A stretch of DNA of 64,000 nucleotides, taken from the NCBI RefSeq assembly GCF_020405225.1, contig NZ_CP084472.1, positions 620,001 through 684,000 of the forward strand. Direction: 5' to 3'. Numbering within the stretch: the first letter of the stretch is position 1; each line of letters opens with the position of its first letter. The position numbers and the translations under genes were made by a program. The stretch is from Natrinema sp. DC36 (GTDB lineage: Archaea > Halobacteriota > Halobacteria > Halobacteriales > Natrialbaceae). Shown here piece after piece: positions 1-7,679 of the stretch. A model generated the notes under the pieces. That model saw nothing but the letters and a program-made list of their open reading frames with translations, ran no database searches and was not told the DNA's origin.

Positions 1-91
1 AGTCATGTCGATGTAAGCGGTATCACCACAACCACCAGTGTCAACACTGTGGAAAAACCAATCACCGTTCGAAAAATGCAGTTATCGGACA

Positions 92-262
92 ATGACAAAA
101 TACACCCTAAATCTAATTGAGGCCGAGGTCGGTGAAGAGATCGACGTTCCAGACGATGCTGAGGAAGTGGAACTGGAATATTACACGATCAATCCGAGTA
201 TCGACGGGGAGTGGGTACGAAAGCAGATGGTTCGTATCAAATTCCTCACTCCTATAGAATAG
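92..262 (+). CDS. Small acidic protein of unknown function
   Basis: A 56-residue reading frame from an ATG at 92 (starts MTKYTLNLIEAEVGEE). The frame stays open upstream to a GTG at 38, but the ATG form has the acidic composition of its neighbours, while the upstream extension (WKNQSPFEKCSYR) does not. I recognise no family. It lies just before the promoter of the next cluster. The window starts close by, so its operon context cannot be judged. Confidence 0.5.
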   Translation: MTKYTLNLIEAEVGEEIDVPDDAEEVELEYYTINPSIDGEWVRKQMVRIKFLTPIE

Positions 263-271
263 ATAGGAAGC

Positions 272-298
272 TTTTTATTTGCGTACCACTTACTTACC
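272..298 (+). promoter_or_regulatory. Promoter with TACTTACC operator-like site
   Basis: A TATA-like stretch CTTTTTATTT (271-280) lies about 28 bp before the ATG at 304, the spacing expected for a leaderless haloarchaeal transcript. The element TACTTACC occupies 291-298, between TATA box and start, where a bound protein would block transcription. The same octamer recurs at many promoters in the window. Confidence 0.6.
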
Positions 299-303
299 AT
301 CGG

Positions 304-459
304 ATGGAAACGATAGACGATTTCGAAGTGGTTCACCACGATGGAAAACTCGGCATTCGGGTTAAAGGGACCAATAACCCGAACACGTGGGTGGCACTAC
401 ACAGTCTTCGGGTTTTGAAGGCGCGTACGAATTACGAAATTTCGAGCAAACTACCATGA
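304..459 (+). CDS. Small protein of unknown function, first gene of cluster
   Basis: 51 residues (METIDDFEVVHHDGKLG...). I chose ATG 304 because the promoter box at 272 sits at leaderless spacing; the frame is open further upstream (to 211), but that would place the start before the promoter. The TGA stop overlaps the next ATG (456), indicating one transcript with the kinase-like gene. No family recognised. Confidence 0.6.
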   Translation: METIDDFEVVHHDGKLGIRVKGTNNPNTWVALHSLRVLKARTNYEISSKLP

Positions 460-1175
460 ATGTTCAACAGAGCCAAGATGAGACAAGTGTCGAGATCGAG
501 CAGATTCAAACGGTCAATGGGGAACCAAGCAAGATCGATGCGAACGTGTTCCTCTTTATCGGTCTGCCTGGAACGGGGAAGACGTACGCCGCTGAGGTAG
601 CAGCAGAGACCCTCGACGGTACGTCACACGAGTTTTCGGACTACGTTCGGTATGCGTATGAAGCCGAGACGGGTGGCGAGACGGATGATAATTCCCTTGG
701 CGAGTGGGCCGCACAGAAGAAGGCTGAAGAAGGCGCAGACCACTTCGCTCGAGGACTTTGTACGTCTCTGTCTCAAGGCGGGATTCCGCGTTCGAAGAAC
801 ATGTGCGTGGCGGGTGTGCGGTCGCCAGAAGAGGCTGAAGCGTTTCGAGAGCGGTTCACGAACGTTACTGCCGTGAGTATCTGGACGCTTCCAGACATCC
901 GTTACGATCGTCTTGAGGAACGTGAGGGTGACTACTCCTATACGACGTTCCATGAGCGGAAGCAGCGAGAACTATGGGAGTGGAACTGTATCAAATTCTT
1001 CACGGACGACGATTATTACGACTATATCATTCCGAACAATTTCGAGAAGGATCTGTTCGAGAACAAGGTTAATTCGGTTTGTAACTTCGTTGCAGACGGG
1101 TTCGAGTACGAACCGTACACCGAAGACCCGTTCCCAGACGGACTCAGCAGCCAACACATCGCGCAGTATCTATGA
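456..1175 (+). CDS. P-loop kinase, dephospho-CoA kinase / NMP kinase-like
   Basis: 239 residues. A Walker A loop GLPGTGKT lies at residues 36-43, preceded by a hydrophobic strand (VFLFI). Further on are a CVAGVRSPEEAEAFRE stretch and a TLPDIRYDRLEER segment, followed by FHERKQRELWEW and a C-terminal DYIIPN strand. This order (P-loop, strand with G-[IV]-R-S, a strand ending in PP-x-x-R-x-x-R, then a D/N-containing terminal strand) is that of archaeal kinases annotated as dephospho-CoA kinase or adenylate-kinase-like. It probably phosphorylates a small nucleotide-type substrate; which one cannot be told. Start ATG 456 overlaps the upstream stop; the longer frame from 387 lacks support. Its stop overlaps the MazG-like gene (ATGA), so the two are probably co-translated. 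Confidence 0.7.
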   Translation: MNVQQSQDETSVEIEQIQTVNGEPSKIDANVFLFIGLPGTGKTYAAEVAAETLDGTSHEFSDYVRYAYEAETGGETDDNSLGEWAAQKKAEEGADHFARGLCTSLSQGGIPRSKNMCVAGVRSPEEAEAFRERFTNVTAVSIWTLPDIRYDRLEEREGDYSYTTFHERKQRELWEWNCIKFFTDDDYYDYIIPNNFEKDLFENKVNSVCNFVADGFEYEPYTEDPFPDGLSSQHIAQYL

Positions 1176-1585
1176 ACGAACACGATCAATTCATTTACGA
1201 CCGTCGAGTTGATGAGGCCGTTCGACAGTGGCTTGAGAAAAGCACGTCGAACGTGGCAAAGTGGGGACTTCAGGACGTTGGAACCATGCTTCTCGCCACG
1301 CAAGAGGAACTTGCGGAGGTGGTTGAAGAGGCCGATCCTCACCTTCAACCCAGTGAATTTGGACTTAAGGCGGGGCTGAAGGAAATAGAACGATTGGGTT
1401 TTAATATTCGAGATGTCCACGAAAATATCTACGAGGATGAGGATGGTAATCCAGTAGACGACCCACCTTCGTTCGAATTCGATCCATATGAAGATGATCT
1501 CGATCGGATTGAAGATGAGTTAGCCGATACAGCCGCGCTCCTCATCCAGATCCAGGCCGCTATTGTTCGGGCTCGAGAACAGTAA
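1172..1585 (+). CDS. MazG-like nucleotide pyrophosphohydrolase candidate
   Basis: 137 residues, all-alpha in character. ATQEELAEVVEEAD in the first half and EDELADTAALLIQIQ near the C terminus resemble the EExxE and ExxD metal-binding helices of all-alpha NTP pyrophosphatases, which hydrolyse (d)NTPs to NMP plus pyrophosphate. An acidic insert (residues about 80-105) separates the two helices. ATG 1172 overlaps the kinase stop. A second MazG-like gene (5897) and a DUF1599-like gene (6701) follow within 6 kb. The family call rests on motif spacing only. Confidence 0.5.
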   Translation: MNEHDQFIYDRRVDEAVRQWLEKSTSNVAKWGLQDVGTMLLATQEELAEVVEEADPHLQPSEFGLKAGLKEIERLGFNIRDVHENIYEDEDGNPVDDPPSFEFDPYEDDLDRIEDELADTAALLIQIQAAIVRAREQ

Positions 1586-1626
1586 GCGTCACAAGTCTTT
1601 TCATTCAGTTCTACGTACCAGTAGCC

Positions 1627-2016
1627 ATGCGACGTAGAACATTCGTTACATGTATCGCAGTAGCATTGAGTGGTTGTTCAGCATCTGGGGACGAAGGTGA
1701 CGACGAAAAAGATGTCGAGAAACAAGAGCCAGATGTAGCAGAGAACCTTGGTGTTCACAACGATCATGAAGGTCCACCAATCGTAGATAGTACCCTTGGG
1801 AGAGGTAATGCTTTGAACGTCAAAGTGTACGTCAAGCCCGAAGAAGAACCGAAAAATAAGGATCTGTGGGTCTATTTTTACGAAGGTGATGAAATGGTAC
1901 AAGAAACTGGACCAATTAGTTTCGAACTTACTGATGAAGGCGACATCCTCGAGACGTTGCAACCGACTGACGTGCCGACGTACGACGGGTATAAAGTCGC
2001 CCTCCGATCTCAGTAA
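1627..2016 (+). CDS. Predicted Tat-type lipoprotein
   Basis: 129 residues with an N terminus MRRRTFVTCIAVALSGC: twin arginines, a short hydrophobic stretch and a lipobox (LSGC, cysteine 17). This is the usual arrangement of haloarchaeal Tat-exported lipoproteins. The rest is acidic and predicted extracellular, ending in a beta-rich part (VKVYVKPEE...DLWVYFYEGDE). A TATA-like CTTTTCATT at about 1597 gives leaderless spacing to ATG 1627, so it may be transcribed on its own. A surface lipoprotein on a virus suggests a role in superinfection exclusion or host-envelope change; that is inference. Confidence 0.7.
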   Translation: MRRRTFVTCIAVALSGCSASGDEGDDEKDVEKQEPDVAENLGVHNDHEGPPIVDSTLGRGNALNVKVYVKPEEEPKNKDLWVYFYEGDEMVQETGPISFELTDEGDILETLQPTDVPTYDGYKVALRSQ

Positions 2017-2024
2017 TTGCTTAG

Positions 2025-2050
2025 TACTTACCAGATAGGAACCTTTTTAT
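2025..2050 (+). promoter_or_regulatory. Promoter with operator-like dyad
   Basis: TACTTACC (2025-2032) runs straight into AGGAACCTTTTTAT (2037-2050), a BRE/TATA-type box. The box is 25-30 bp before the GTG (2072) and ATG (2078) start candidates of the HNH gene. The operator-like part overlaps the upstream edge of the promoter. Confidence 0.6.
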
Positions 2051-2077
2051 TGCAGCAGCGCCTATTATCTGGTGAGA

Positions 2078-2515
2078 ATGGACGGTAAGCAGTACCAGAA
2101 AAAATCGGTACTTCAGAGATTATATGTGGGGTGTGGAATGTCTGACCGTGAGATTGCCGAGAAATATGACGTTTCACGCACTCTGATTGGACATTGGAGG
2201 CGGAGACATGGCATTGAGGGTAGAAGTATGGAGGAGTATGCGGCTCTTCGTCCAGCCACCTTTGAAACCAGTGAGCAAGGCTATGAGTGGTGGAGGGCGG
2301 ACACATCAGACGATGTGCTTCGTGTATATGTACACCGTCTTCTCGCGGTTTCAGAGCATGGCTTTGACGAGGTGACAAGTTCCGACATTCACCACAAAAA
2401 TGGAATTAGGTGGGACAATAGGCCAGACAATATTGATGTGAAGGGTGTGAGTGAGCACCGACGCCACCATTCTGAACAGGATCGTGAGAGAAATGAAAGC
2501 GGTCAGTATATTTAA
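2078..2515 (+). CDS. HNH homing endonuclease-like protein with HTH
   Basis: 145 residues from ATG 2078 (GTG 2072 is an alternative two codons earlier). The N-terminal third contains a helix-turn-helix (MSDREIAEKYDVSRTLIGHWRR). The C-terminal half has the HNH_3-type pattern VHRLLAV ... IHHKNGIRWDNRPDNI ... HRRHHSEQ, with the paired histidines and the N-R-x-D-N element of phage homing endonucleases. It sits directly before the large ATPase gene (2 bp gap) and probably spreads by cutting alleles that lack it. The third of five homing-type nucleases in the window with an HTH or zinc-finger targeting part is at 49755; the others are 4610, 52120 and 52511. Confidence 0.75.
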   Translation: MDGKQYQKKSVLQRLYVGCGMSDREIAEKYDVSRTLIGHWRRRHGIEGRSMEEYAALRPATFETSEQGYEWWRADTSDDVLRVYVHRLLAVSEHGFDEVTSSDIHHKNGIRWDNRPDNIDVKGVSEHRRHHSEQDRERNESGQYI

Positions 2516-2517
2516 AC

Positions 2518-4545
2518 ATGGATTTCGAAATTGAAGTAAGTGACGAGACGGAGCCCGATTATAGTGTCGCAGATAACTTCGCAGAGAATTTGGTCGATGC
2601 GATTCGGAGTGATATGGTCGGTAACGAGGGTCAGTTCCTTGCACTCAACGCAGCCTACGCGAGTGGACTTTCACGAAACCCAGATGAGTATCTTCAGATC
2701 ATCGTTCGAGGAAAGAGCGGTGAGGGGAAAACAGAACTGAAGCAGAACGTTGACAAGGGTTATCCGAACCATTGGCTTCTGCGGACTGGTTCTACGTCTG
2801 ACATGGGTCTTGTTGACTCGGGTGGTATGTGGGACGGGGTCTACATCGGTGCCTTTGCTGAATTTCAGCAGATGCAAGGGAAGATGTTGGAAATGGTCAA
2901 GTCGAGTGCGGGCGACGACGCTGACGAGCGTGGTGTTGGGTTTAGCCACACACGTAACGTTGACGAAGGTGAGGATGGACGTGGGGCGGACGAGATCGAA
3001 AAGCAGGCAATGCCCACCGTTTTCCTTTTCGCTGACGAGAATAACGCCGAAATCCCTCGGGAGTTGCGCACTCGCCAAATGACCGTGCGTGTCGAGGCAG
3101 ACAAGGACATCAATCGGGCCGTCGCCAAGATGATGTTCGATTACCAAAAGGTCGAGGCGGGCGAACGGGAGTTCGAATACAACTTCAACTTCGAAGAGGG
3201 GAAGAACGCAATTCAGAACCACATTGCGAGCATTCCTCGACCGCTCGACCCGCTATGGGAAGATGATCCAAAGACCTACTCCTACCCCGTTGCAATCCCG
3301 TATGACGAGGATATCGAGTGGCCTGTGAACGACCATCCAACGATCGACTCGTATGGGTGGGCTGCATTCAAGGTCCTCGACCCAATCCTCAATTACAATA
3401 AAACCGACAGCAAGCGTGGGGCGAAGGCGATTGCAAACCACATTCGGGCTCACGCTCGACTGAATTATCACAACCGTGAGTTGATGGAGATTAACGGTGT
3501 AGACCACATCGTTGCGGAGCCGCAAGACATCGGGAACGTCATTTCGTATCGAGATCTGCTCCTCAATCTCACTCACGGGATGGATGAAAAGAAGTTCGCT
3601 GTAATCGAGGCGCTCACTGACCCACATAACGGGGTTGGCGGAACGGGACCAAACGGTGGTGTCCAGGCCACGCTGAAGGATATCGCAAAGTACATCGATG
3701 AGCACGCCGACATCACGGCGATTTCTAAGTCCCAACTCCATAATGCGACCACCAACAATGGTGTTCTCAATCAAATGGAGGAGGACTATCTCATCGAGAT
3801 TCACAAGGGAGATGGGCCGAACGGGGCGCACATGTTCGAATTCCTTGGCGGGAGCACGTTCGGACACCCCAATATCGGACAGTACGCCGAACTGTTCGAG
3901 CACGTCACCGATCCGATTCGAGACCAGCCTATCTCGGATACGATATCGATGTTCAAGAAGGAACTGGCAACTGAGACGACTGAAGACCTTCTGGACAGTA
4001 ACAACTCGATGATCCAGAGCGACGATGGTGACGACGAGTCAGAGACCGATGAGAGCAATGAGGATGGTCTCTCAGCGTTCGGAGGTGGGGTATCCGCTGG
4101 CAGTCGCGCCAGCGACTCCACTGACCCGCAGGGACGCGGTCCCGATGGAGGCGATGGTGACGACGTGGAGTTTTCTGAAGCCGAGCACGCTGTCGCTGAC
4201 GCCCTTAGAGAGACACTGGATGATTGCAGAGTTGAACCGCAGTATCTCGATGAAGACGCTGACGGTGGTCTCGCCACGTCTCACATGCTTGGTGCGAGCC
4301 CCGTTGAGAAATATACCGACGATCGTGGTCTCCCTTACGTTCGTGCGGAGCGACCGTACCAGAGTGGTGATAAGGACGATAGCCCGCTCGACCCAGACAG
4401 TCCACTGTGGGGCGATATCTCGAGTGGGCAGGCACAGAGCAACGTCGAGAACGCGATCAAGAAACTACGATCTGAGGAGGTGTTCGAATCGCACGACGAG
4501 CCCGAGGGTGAAGGCATGTATCTCGTCGTCCACGACATCGAATAA
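2518..4545 (+). CDS. P-loop ATPase with C-terminal winged-helix-like part, probable replication protein
   Basis: 675 residues. Walker A GKSGEGKT at residues 65-72 and a Walker B-like FLFADEN at about 169-175, within a 200-residue ATPase domain. Around residues 395-440 a KSQLHNATTNNGVLNQ region looks like a winged helix, followed by a low-complexity Asp/Glu/Ser/Gly linker (about 500-560) and a C-terminal acidic domain. Large ATPases of this build in haloarchaeal viruses are usually annotated as helicase or primase-helicase; the window has no other helicase candidate, so a role in unwinding or loading at the fork is a reasonable inference. No primase motifs are visible. Flanked on both sides by homing endonuclease genes. 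Confidence 0.6.
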   Translation: MDFEIEVSDETEPDYSVADNFAENLVDAIRSDMVGNEGQFLALNAAYASGLSRNPDEYLQIIVRGKSGEGKTELKQNVDKGYPNHWLLRTGSTSDMGLVDSGGMWDGVYIGAFAEFQQMQGKMLEMVKSSAGDDADERGVGFSHTRNVDEGEDGRGADEIEKQAMPTVFLFADENNAEIPRELRTRQMTVRVEADKDINRAVAKMMFDYQKVEAGEREFEYNFNFEEGKNAIQNHIASIPRPLDPLWEDDPKTYSYPVAIPYDEDIEWPVNDHPTIDSYGWAAFKVLDPILNYNKTDSKRGAKAIANHIRAHARLNYHNRELMEINGVDHIVAEPQDIGNVISYRDLLLNLTHGMDEKKFAVIEALTDPHNGVGGTGPNGGVQATLKDIAKYIDEHADITAISKSQLHNATTNNGVLNQMEEDYLIEIHKGDGPNGAHMFEFLGGSTFGHPNIGQYAELFEHVTDPIRDQPISDTISMFKKELATETTEDLLDSNNSMIQSDDGDDESETDESNEDGLSAFGGGVSAGSRASDSTDPQGRGPDGGDGDDVEFSEAEHAVADALRETLDDCRVEPQYLDEDADGGLATSHMLGASPVEKYTDDRGLPYVRAERPYQSGDKDDSPLDPDSPLWGDISSGQAQSNVENAIKKLRSEEVFESHDEPEGEGMYLVVHDIE

Positions 4546-4562
4546 AGCGTTGTTGTGGTGTA

Positions 4563-4587
4563 GTTACCAGTTAGTAACCTTTTTATA
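4563..4587 (+). promoter_or_regulatory. Promoter with GTTACC...GTAACC dyad
   Basis: GTTACCAGTTAGTAACC (4563-4579) followed immediately by TTTTTATA. The arms GTTAC/GTAAC are inverted repeats overlapping the BRE. The TATA centre lies 26 bp before ATG 4610, implying a leaderless message for the LAGLIDADG gene. Confidence 0.65.
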
Positions 4588-4609
4588 TCCACGACTATTA
4601 TTTGTTGGT

Positions 4610-5476
4610 ATGGGAGATGTTTGTGTCACATGTGGGAATGAGTACGCGAGTTTATATCAACATTATCATACATCATTTCCCTCACACAAACCTCAGTCGT
4701 GGGATGAATGTCATTCATGTGGTGAAAGATACAAATCGATTTCAAAACATTGGTCCAAATCCGAATGTCAACACCCTCCTTTAACCCAACGACAGTATGA
4801 AATAATTACAGGACTTGTCATGGGTGACGGTTGTGTGGGTAGGGAGGATGGTAAATCGCCCCGACTACACGTTAGGATGATTACTAAGGAGTATCTCGAG
4901 TTTCTTGATAGTGAGTTTGAGATTCTTGGAACTGGAGTATCACTGTATAGAACGGCGGAAGAGGGGGCTAAATTGAATCGCAAATATGATTTTCGCCCGA
5001 ACGCCGATTCGAAAAACTATCATGATTGTTATTATTGGGGGGTGTCCAATACACCCCATCTCAACGAATTCGCATCATGGTATGACAGTGGTAAAAAGGT
5101 GTGGTCTGAAGGCATTGAATTAACACCAACTGTATTAAAACATTGGTATGTAGGTGATGGGTGTTATGTGGATCACGATAGCAATGATTATATTAAAATA
5201 TCTCTTTCCAACGAAGTAGATAGTGAGGAAAAGGTCGGGGGGTATTTTGAAGACGTAGGGCTACCACGACCGAATAGATGGGGAGTTGGTGAGCGAAGGG
5301 ACGGAGGTGTGATATGTGATGCAGTTTGGAATATAGAAGAATCATATGAGTTGTTAGAATATATGCTTGAAGATGAGTACGGTATACCTCCTGGGTTCAA
5401 ATATAAATGGCCTGAAGAATTCCACGAAGATAACATTATTGAATCGAGTCGAACCCCCGTCGAAGCTACTATTTAG
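4610..5476 (+). CDS. LAGLIDADG homing endonuclease with N-terminal zinc fingers
   Basis: 288 residues. Two LAGLIDADG motifs are visible: ITGLVMGDGCV (residues 66-76) and LKHWYVGDGCYV (176-187), each with the catalytic acidic residue in G-D-G. The two-motif single-chain form cuts long asymmetric sites. The N terminus has two zinc-finger-like repeats (CVTCGNEYASLYQHYH and CHSCGERYKSISKHW), probably DNA-binding. Base use is visibly more A+T rich than its neighbours, a sign of separate arrival. The protein is free-standing, not an intein. ATG 4610 is fixed by the promoter; the frame is open far upstream only as antisense-like noise over the ATPase gene. Confidence 0.85.
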   Translation: MGDVCVTCGNEYASLYQHYHTSFPSHKPQSWDECHSCGERYKSISKHWSKSECQHPPLTQRQYEIITGLVMGDGCVGREDGKSPRLHVRMITKEYLEFLDSEFEILGTGVSLYRTAEEGAKLNRKYDFRPNADSKNYHDCYYWGVSNTPHLNEFASWYDSGKKVWSEGIELTPTVLKHWYVGDGCYVDHDSNDYIKISLSNEVDSEEKVGGYFEDVGLPRPNRWGVGERRDGGVICDAVWNIEESYELLEYMLEDEYGIPPGFKYKWPEEFHEDNIIESSRTPVEATI

Positions 5477-5478
5477 TT

Positions 5479-5510
5479 ACCAAGTAGAAACCAAATAGCA
5501 ACCTTTTTCT
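5479..5510 (+). promoter_or_regulatory. Promoter for the 5535 gene
   Basis: ACCAAGTAGAAACC, an imperfect copy of the dyad, is followed by AGCAACCTTTTTC (box at 5501-5509), about 28 bp before ATG 5535. Confidence 0.5.
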
Positions 5511-5534
5511 TATTCCAGTTCGTAGTATACGTTG

Positions 5535-5849
5535 ATGACGAAAGGTTTTGTCAGTGACGTGGTGAACGACGATACCGTAATGAGCAGCCCAGACGCAACT
5601 GTTTCTATCGACGTTTCAGACCTACCACCCGAACAAGCGTTAGCTATCGCTCGAGAGGGAGATATTGAGAATCAAGATCCATATGTAGTGGGTGAGGTGA
5701 TGTGTGGAAACGAGTCGGCTGTGAGCGAACTGTATGACGTGGAGTTTCACCTTCCTCTCGGTGTGGCGCTCACTGTCCTCTCGAACGCGGGTGTGATCGA
5801 TCTCCCGCAAGAGCCACCGCAAGAAGCACCGCCAGAGCCCGCAGAATAG
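5535..5849 (+). CDS. Acidic protein of unknown function
   Basis: 104 residues from ATG 5535, placed at leaderless spacing from its promoter; a TTG at 5532 adds one codon only. Central helical part (LPPEQALAIAREGDIENQ) and a Pro/Glu-rich tail ending PPQEAPPEPAE. Transcribed alone: the next gene has its own promoter. I do not recognise it. Confidence 0.6.
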   Translation: MTKGFVSDVVNDDTVMSSPDATVSIDVSDLPPEQALAIAREGDIENQDPYVVGEVMCGNESAVSELYDVEFHLPLGVALTVLSNAGVIDLPQEPPQEAPPEPAE

Positions 5850-5861
5850 ATACACACCAAC

Positions 5862-5880
5862 AACTTTTTACGTACTTACC
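5862..5880 (+). promoter_or_regulatory. Promoter with TACTTACC downstream of TATA
   Basis: AACTTTTTAC (5862-5871) is the TATA-type box; TACTTACC (5873-5880) sits between it and ATG 5897. Here the operator-like octamer lies downstream of the box, as in several clusters, rather than upstream. Confidence 0.6.
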
Positions 5881-5896
5881 ACTTACTAACAGATAG

Positions 5897-6361
5897 ATGG
5901 GAGACAACGAAGACGACCCACTGACCTTTGCAAAGATCATGGATGTGGCGGAGATTACCGTCGAAAACAATCGAGAGGAATTCGACGGTGAAATGCCCGA
6001 TCATGGCGCTCGCCTCATCGTTCAGCGGGCGGCTGACATCCTTGGCACCCAGACCAATGTTGAGTTGGCCGAAGGTATGGATCAGCCGTTCGAAGACGAG
6101 GAGCGGAAAGAGGGACTTGAGGAGGACGTTATCGACGTAATCCTCGCTATTGGTGCATTCGTCCATGAAAACGATCTCGACGTTGAGAGTGCGTTCGAGG
6201 AGCGCATTGAACTGATGGAAGCGTACAACGAGGCTGAAGACATGCAAGCCTTCATGGAGGAAATGTTCCCAGAGGAGATGGAGGAGATGGGGGTTGACGT
6301 TGGTGACAACGTCGATGCGGAGGGGTATGAGCCCGAAAATGTCGATCGAACTTTCTCATGA
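5897..6361 (+). CDS. MazG-like NTP pyrophosphohydrolase family protein
   Basis: 154 residues. The stretch EEDVIDVILAIGAFVHENDLDVESAFEERIELMEAY (quoted in part: DVIDVILAIGAFV, ENDLDVESAFEERIEL) matches the second half of the MazG fold, in which D-x-x-D and the E-K-x-x-x-N helix face each other. The N-terminal helix (TVENNREEFDGEMPDHGARL) would supply the first acidic helix. Such enzymes remove or remodel the (d)NTP pool. Stop overlaps the next small ORF (ATGA). Confidence in the fold is moderate; the substrate is unknown. Confidence 0.55.
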   Translation: MGDNEDDPLTFAKIMDVAEITVENNREEFDGEMPDHGARLIVQRAADILGTQTNVELAEGMDQPFEDEERKEGLEEDVIDVILAIGAFVHENDLDVESAFEERIELMEAYNEAEDMQAFMEEMFPEEMEEMGVDVGDNVDAEGYEPENVDRTFS

Positions 6362-6462
6362 ACAGTAACACACCAGACATCATCAGCAATCCCGTACAGC
6401 CAGGAACGAACGTAGACGCCGAGTGGTATCGACACGACCAAGTCGATCGGTCGTTCCAGTAG
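6358..6462 (+). CDS. 34-residue ORF overlapping the MazG-like stop
   Basis: ATG 6358 overlaps the TGA of the MazG-like gene, the same coupling used throughout the region. It encodes 34 residues (MNSNTPDIISNPVQPG...) ending 11 bp before a perfect hairpin. Too short to recognise; the coupling is the main argument that it is real. Confidence 0.45.
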   Translation: MNSNTPDIISNPVQPGTNVDAEWYRHDQVDRSFQ

Positions 6463-6473
6463 CCCGATAGTCT

Positions 6474-6495
6474 CAGACCATCAACTGATGGTCTG
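6474..6495 (+). terminator. Perfect hairpin at end of cluster
   Basis: CAGACCATC (6474-6482), loop AACT, GATGGTCTG (6487-6495): a 9-bp stem with no mismatch directly after the last gene of the 5897 cluster and before the next promoter. No U-tract follows, so it could instead stabilise the 3' end. Confidence 0.45.
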
Positions 6496-6525
6496 TGAAT
6501 TGTGGAATTGATGTTTGATTCCGCA

Positions 6526-6555
6526 ACCTTTTTACTTACGTACCTCTTACTTACC
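6526..6555 (+). promoter_or_regulatory. Promoter with TACTTACC
   Basis: GCAACCTTTTTACTTACG carries the TATA-type box (about 6527-6534); TACTTACC is at 6548-6555, between it and ATG 6564. Confidence 0.6.
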
Positions 6556-6563
6556 ATGTAGAC

Positions 6564-6704
6564 ATGGGAGACGATACAGACAAAACCGATGAGATACGTC
6601 AACAGATTGAAGACAGCGACTCGGTTCGTGAAGACCGTGACGCTGATCGTAGCGACAGTCCCCTACTTACTCTCGATCAAAATGAAGGAGAAATTGAAGA
6701 ATGA
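6564..6704 (+). CDS. 46-residue acidic protein
   Basis: MGDDTDKTDEIRQQIEDSDS..., 46 residues, strongly charged. ATG 6564 is at promoter spacing (an ATG at 6556 runs into a stop at once). The TGA overlaps the ATG of the next gene at 6701, so they are co-transcribed and probably translationally coupled. No family recognised. Confidence 0.6.
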   Translation: MGDDTDKTDEIRQQIEDSDSVREDRDADRSDSPLLTLDQNEGEIEE

Positions 6705-7330
6705 GTAACACAGTTGAGTTTAGTGAGTCCGAACTGGAACGAGTAAAAGAAAGTGAAGTAGTTAAAAAAGGTGGGTATAGTTTTTCCAAAATGGGTGCTG
6801 GAAATTATGAGATTAATTCACGATATATTAGTTCATCGGGTATGGACAAACTCGAGGAGGAGGGGGTGTTGGATTTCGGTCCCGATAATGTTACGGTCGT
6901 GTTAGAACAGACCGACGACCGTCCAGAGGCAGCCCACGTCCTTGAAGAGACCGCCGATACGGTCACGAACAAGATGGGGGATTACGGTAATTCCTGGGAG
7001 AAGGTGGGTGTTCTCAAACGGGTCATGGCCGATGAAGATGGACCGCAGATCGTTTATCTCTACCCCGATGGGTGGTCTGAGTCTAAACGCAGTGATGACG
7101 ACGTGGAGCCGTTTGAAGCGGTTATTCTTGCGGACACGCCCCAGAAGACTTCCACGTTCGAAGAAAACGCTGACGACGTGATTACGCGCCTTCTCGACAA
7201 ACTCGTACGGGCGTACAACCTCCTCTTCCTCAAGGACGAACCAGACGTGGAGAACGAGAGTACCGAAGACGCAGGCAAGGATCTGACTGGCTACTCGAGT
7301 ATGCTAACTTCGCTGATCCGACGAGCATGA
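6701..7330 (+). CDS. DUF1599-like (nucleotide-modification / MazG-related) protein
   Basis: 209 residues. The segment NKMGDYGNSWEKVGVLKRVM, then DVITRLLDKLVRAYNLLF, then ESTEDAGKDLTGYSSM follows the order of the phage DUF1599 family: K-x-x-D-Y-G-x-x-W, R-x-x-D-K-x-x-R-x-x-N-L, and E-S-x-x-D-x-x-x-D-L-x-x-Y. That family is found beside nucleotide-metabolism and base-modification genes of phages. Substrate and reaction are not settled; a pyrophosphohydrolase-like action on a dNTP is the usual guess. The N-terminal 85 residues are extra. Coupled by ATGA overlaps to both neighbours. Confidence 0.65.
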   Translation: MSNTVEFSESELERVKESEVVKKGGYSFSKMGAGNYEINSRYISSSGMDKLEEEGVLDFGPDNVTVVLEQTDDRPEAAHVLEETADTVTNKMGDYGNSWEKVGVLKRVMADEDGPQIVYLYPDGWSESKRSDDDVEPFEAVILADTPQKTSTFEENADDVITRLLDKLVRAYNLLFLKDEPDVENESTEDAGKDLTGYSSMLTSLIRRA

Positions 7331-7560
7331 CTGAAGAAAACAACATGTGGCCGTTTGAAATTGGAACGATTATCAAATTTGCCACCCCGTGTCAAGGAGA
7401 TCTCTACGCCGAAGTGAAAGCGCACACTGGTGGTGTGGCTGTGGTGTGGTGGCACCCAGATTCGGTGGCTCACACGCTTGATGCGTTGGAAGGGCGTTTA
7501 TTCCTCAAAGGAATTGAGGTTGAAGATAACTACCGAGTTATTCGACACCCATCTGAGTAG
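7327..7560 (+). CDS. Small protein of unknown function
   Basis: 77 residues (MTEENNMWPFEIGTII...), beta-rich with WWHPDSVAHT in the middle. ATG 7327 overlaps the stop of the DUF1599-like gene. It resembles a small SH3-like barrel in its pattern of alternating strands, but I cannot name a family. Confidence 0.65.
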   Translation: MTEENNMWPFEIGTIIKFATPCQGDLYAEVKAHTGGVAVVWWHPDSVAHTLDALEGRLFLKGIEVEDNYRVIRHPSE

Positions 7561-7578
7561 AACCAAATAGTTACCCCT

Positions 7579-7598
7579 ACGGTCAACAAGTTGACCGT
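7579..7598 (+). terminator. Perfect 9-bp hairpin after cluster
   Basis: ACGGTCAAC (7579-7587), loop AA, GTTGACCGT (7590-7598). It follows the last gene of the 6564 cluster and precedes the next promoter, as does the hairpin at 6474. A two-base loop also makes it a good dyad for a protein; terminator or operator cannot be told apart. Confidence 0.45.
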
Positions 7599-7621
7599 TG
7601 ATTTGTGGGTCCGCTGCGTTT

Positions 7622-7662
7622 TACTTACCGAACCCACACCGAAAACCTTTTACTTACTTACC
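7622..7662 (+). promoter_or_regulatory. Promoter with two TACTTACC copies
   Basis: TACTTACC occurs at 7622-7629 and again at 7655-7662, on either side of the TATA-type box AAAACCTTTTAC (7642-7653). ATG 7680 follows 30 bp later. Two octamers in one promoter suggest cooperative binding. Confidence 0.6.
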
Positions 7663-7679
7663 ACCTACTAACGTAGTAG

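Noticed and set aside
2518-4545. MCM helicase or primase-polymerase assignment
   Set aside because: Only Walker motifs are clear; I see no MCM arginine finger or primase motifs, so the call was kept general.
4025-4609. N-terminal extension of the LAGLIDADG frame over the ATPase gene
   Set aside because: The extension is Arg/Thr-rich out-of-frame noise; the promoter at 4563 fixes the start at 4610.
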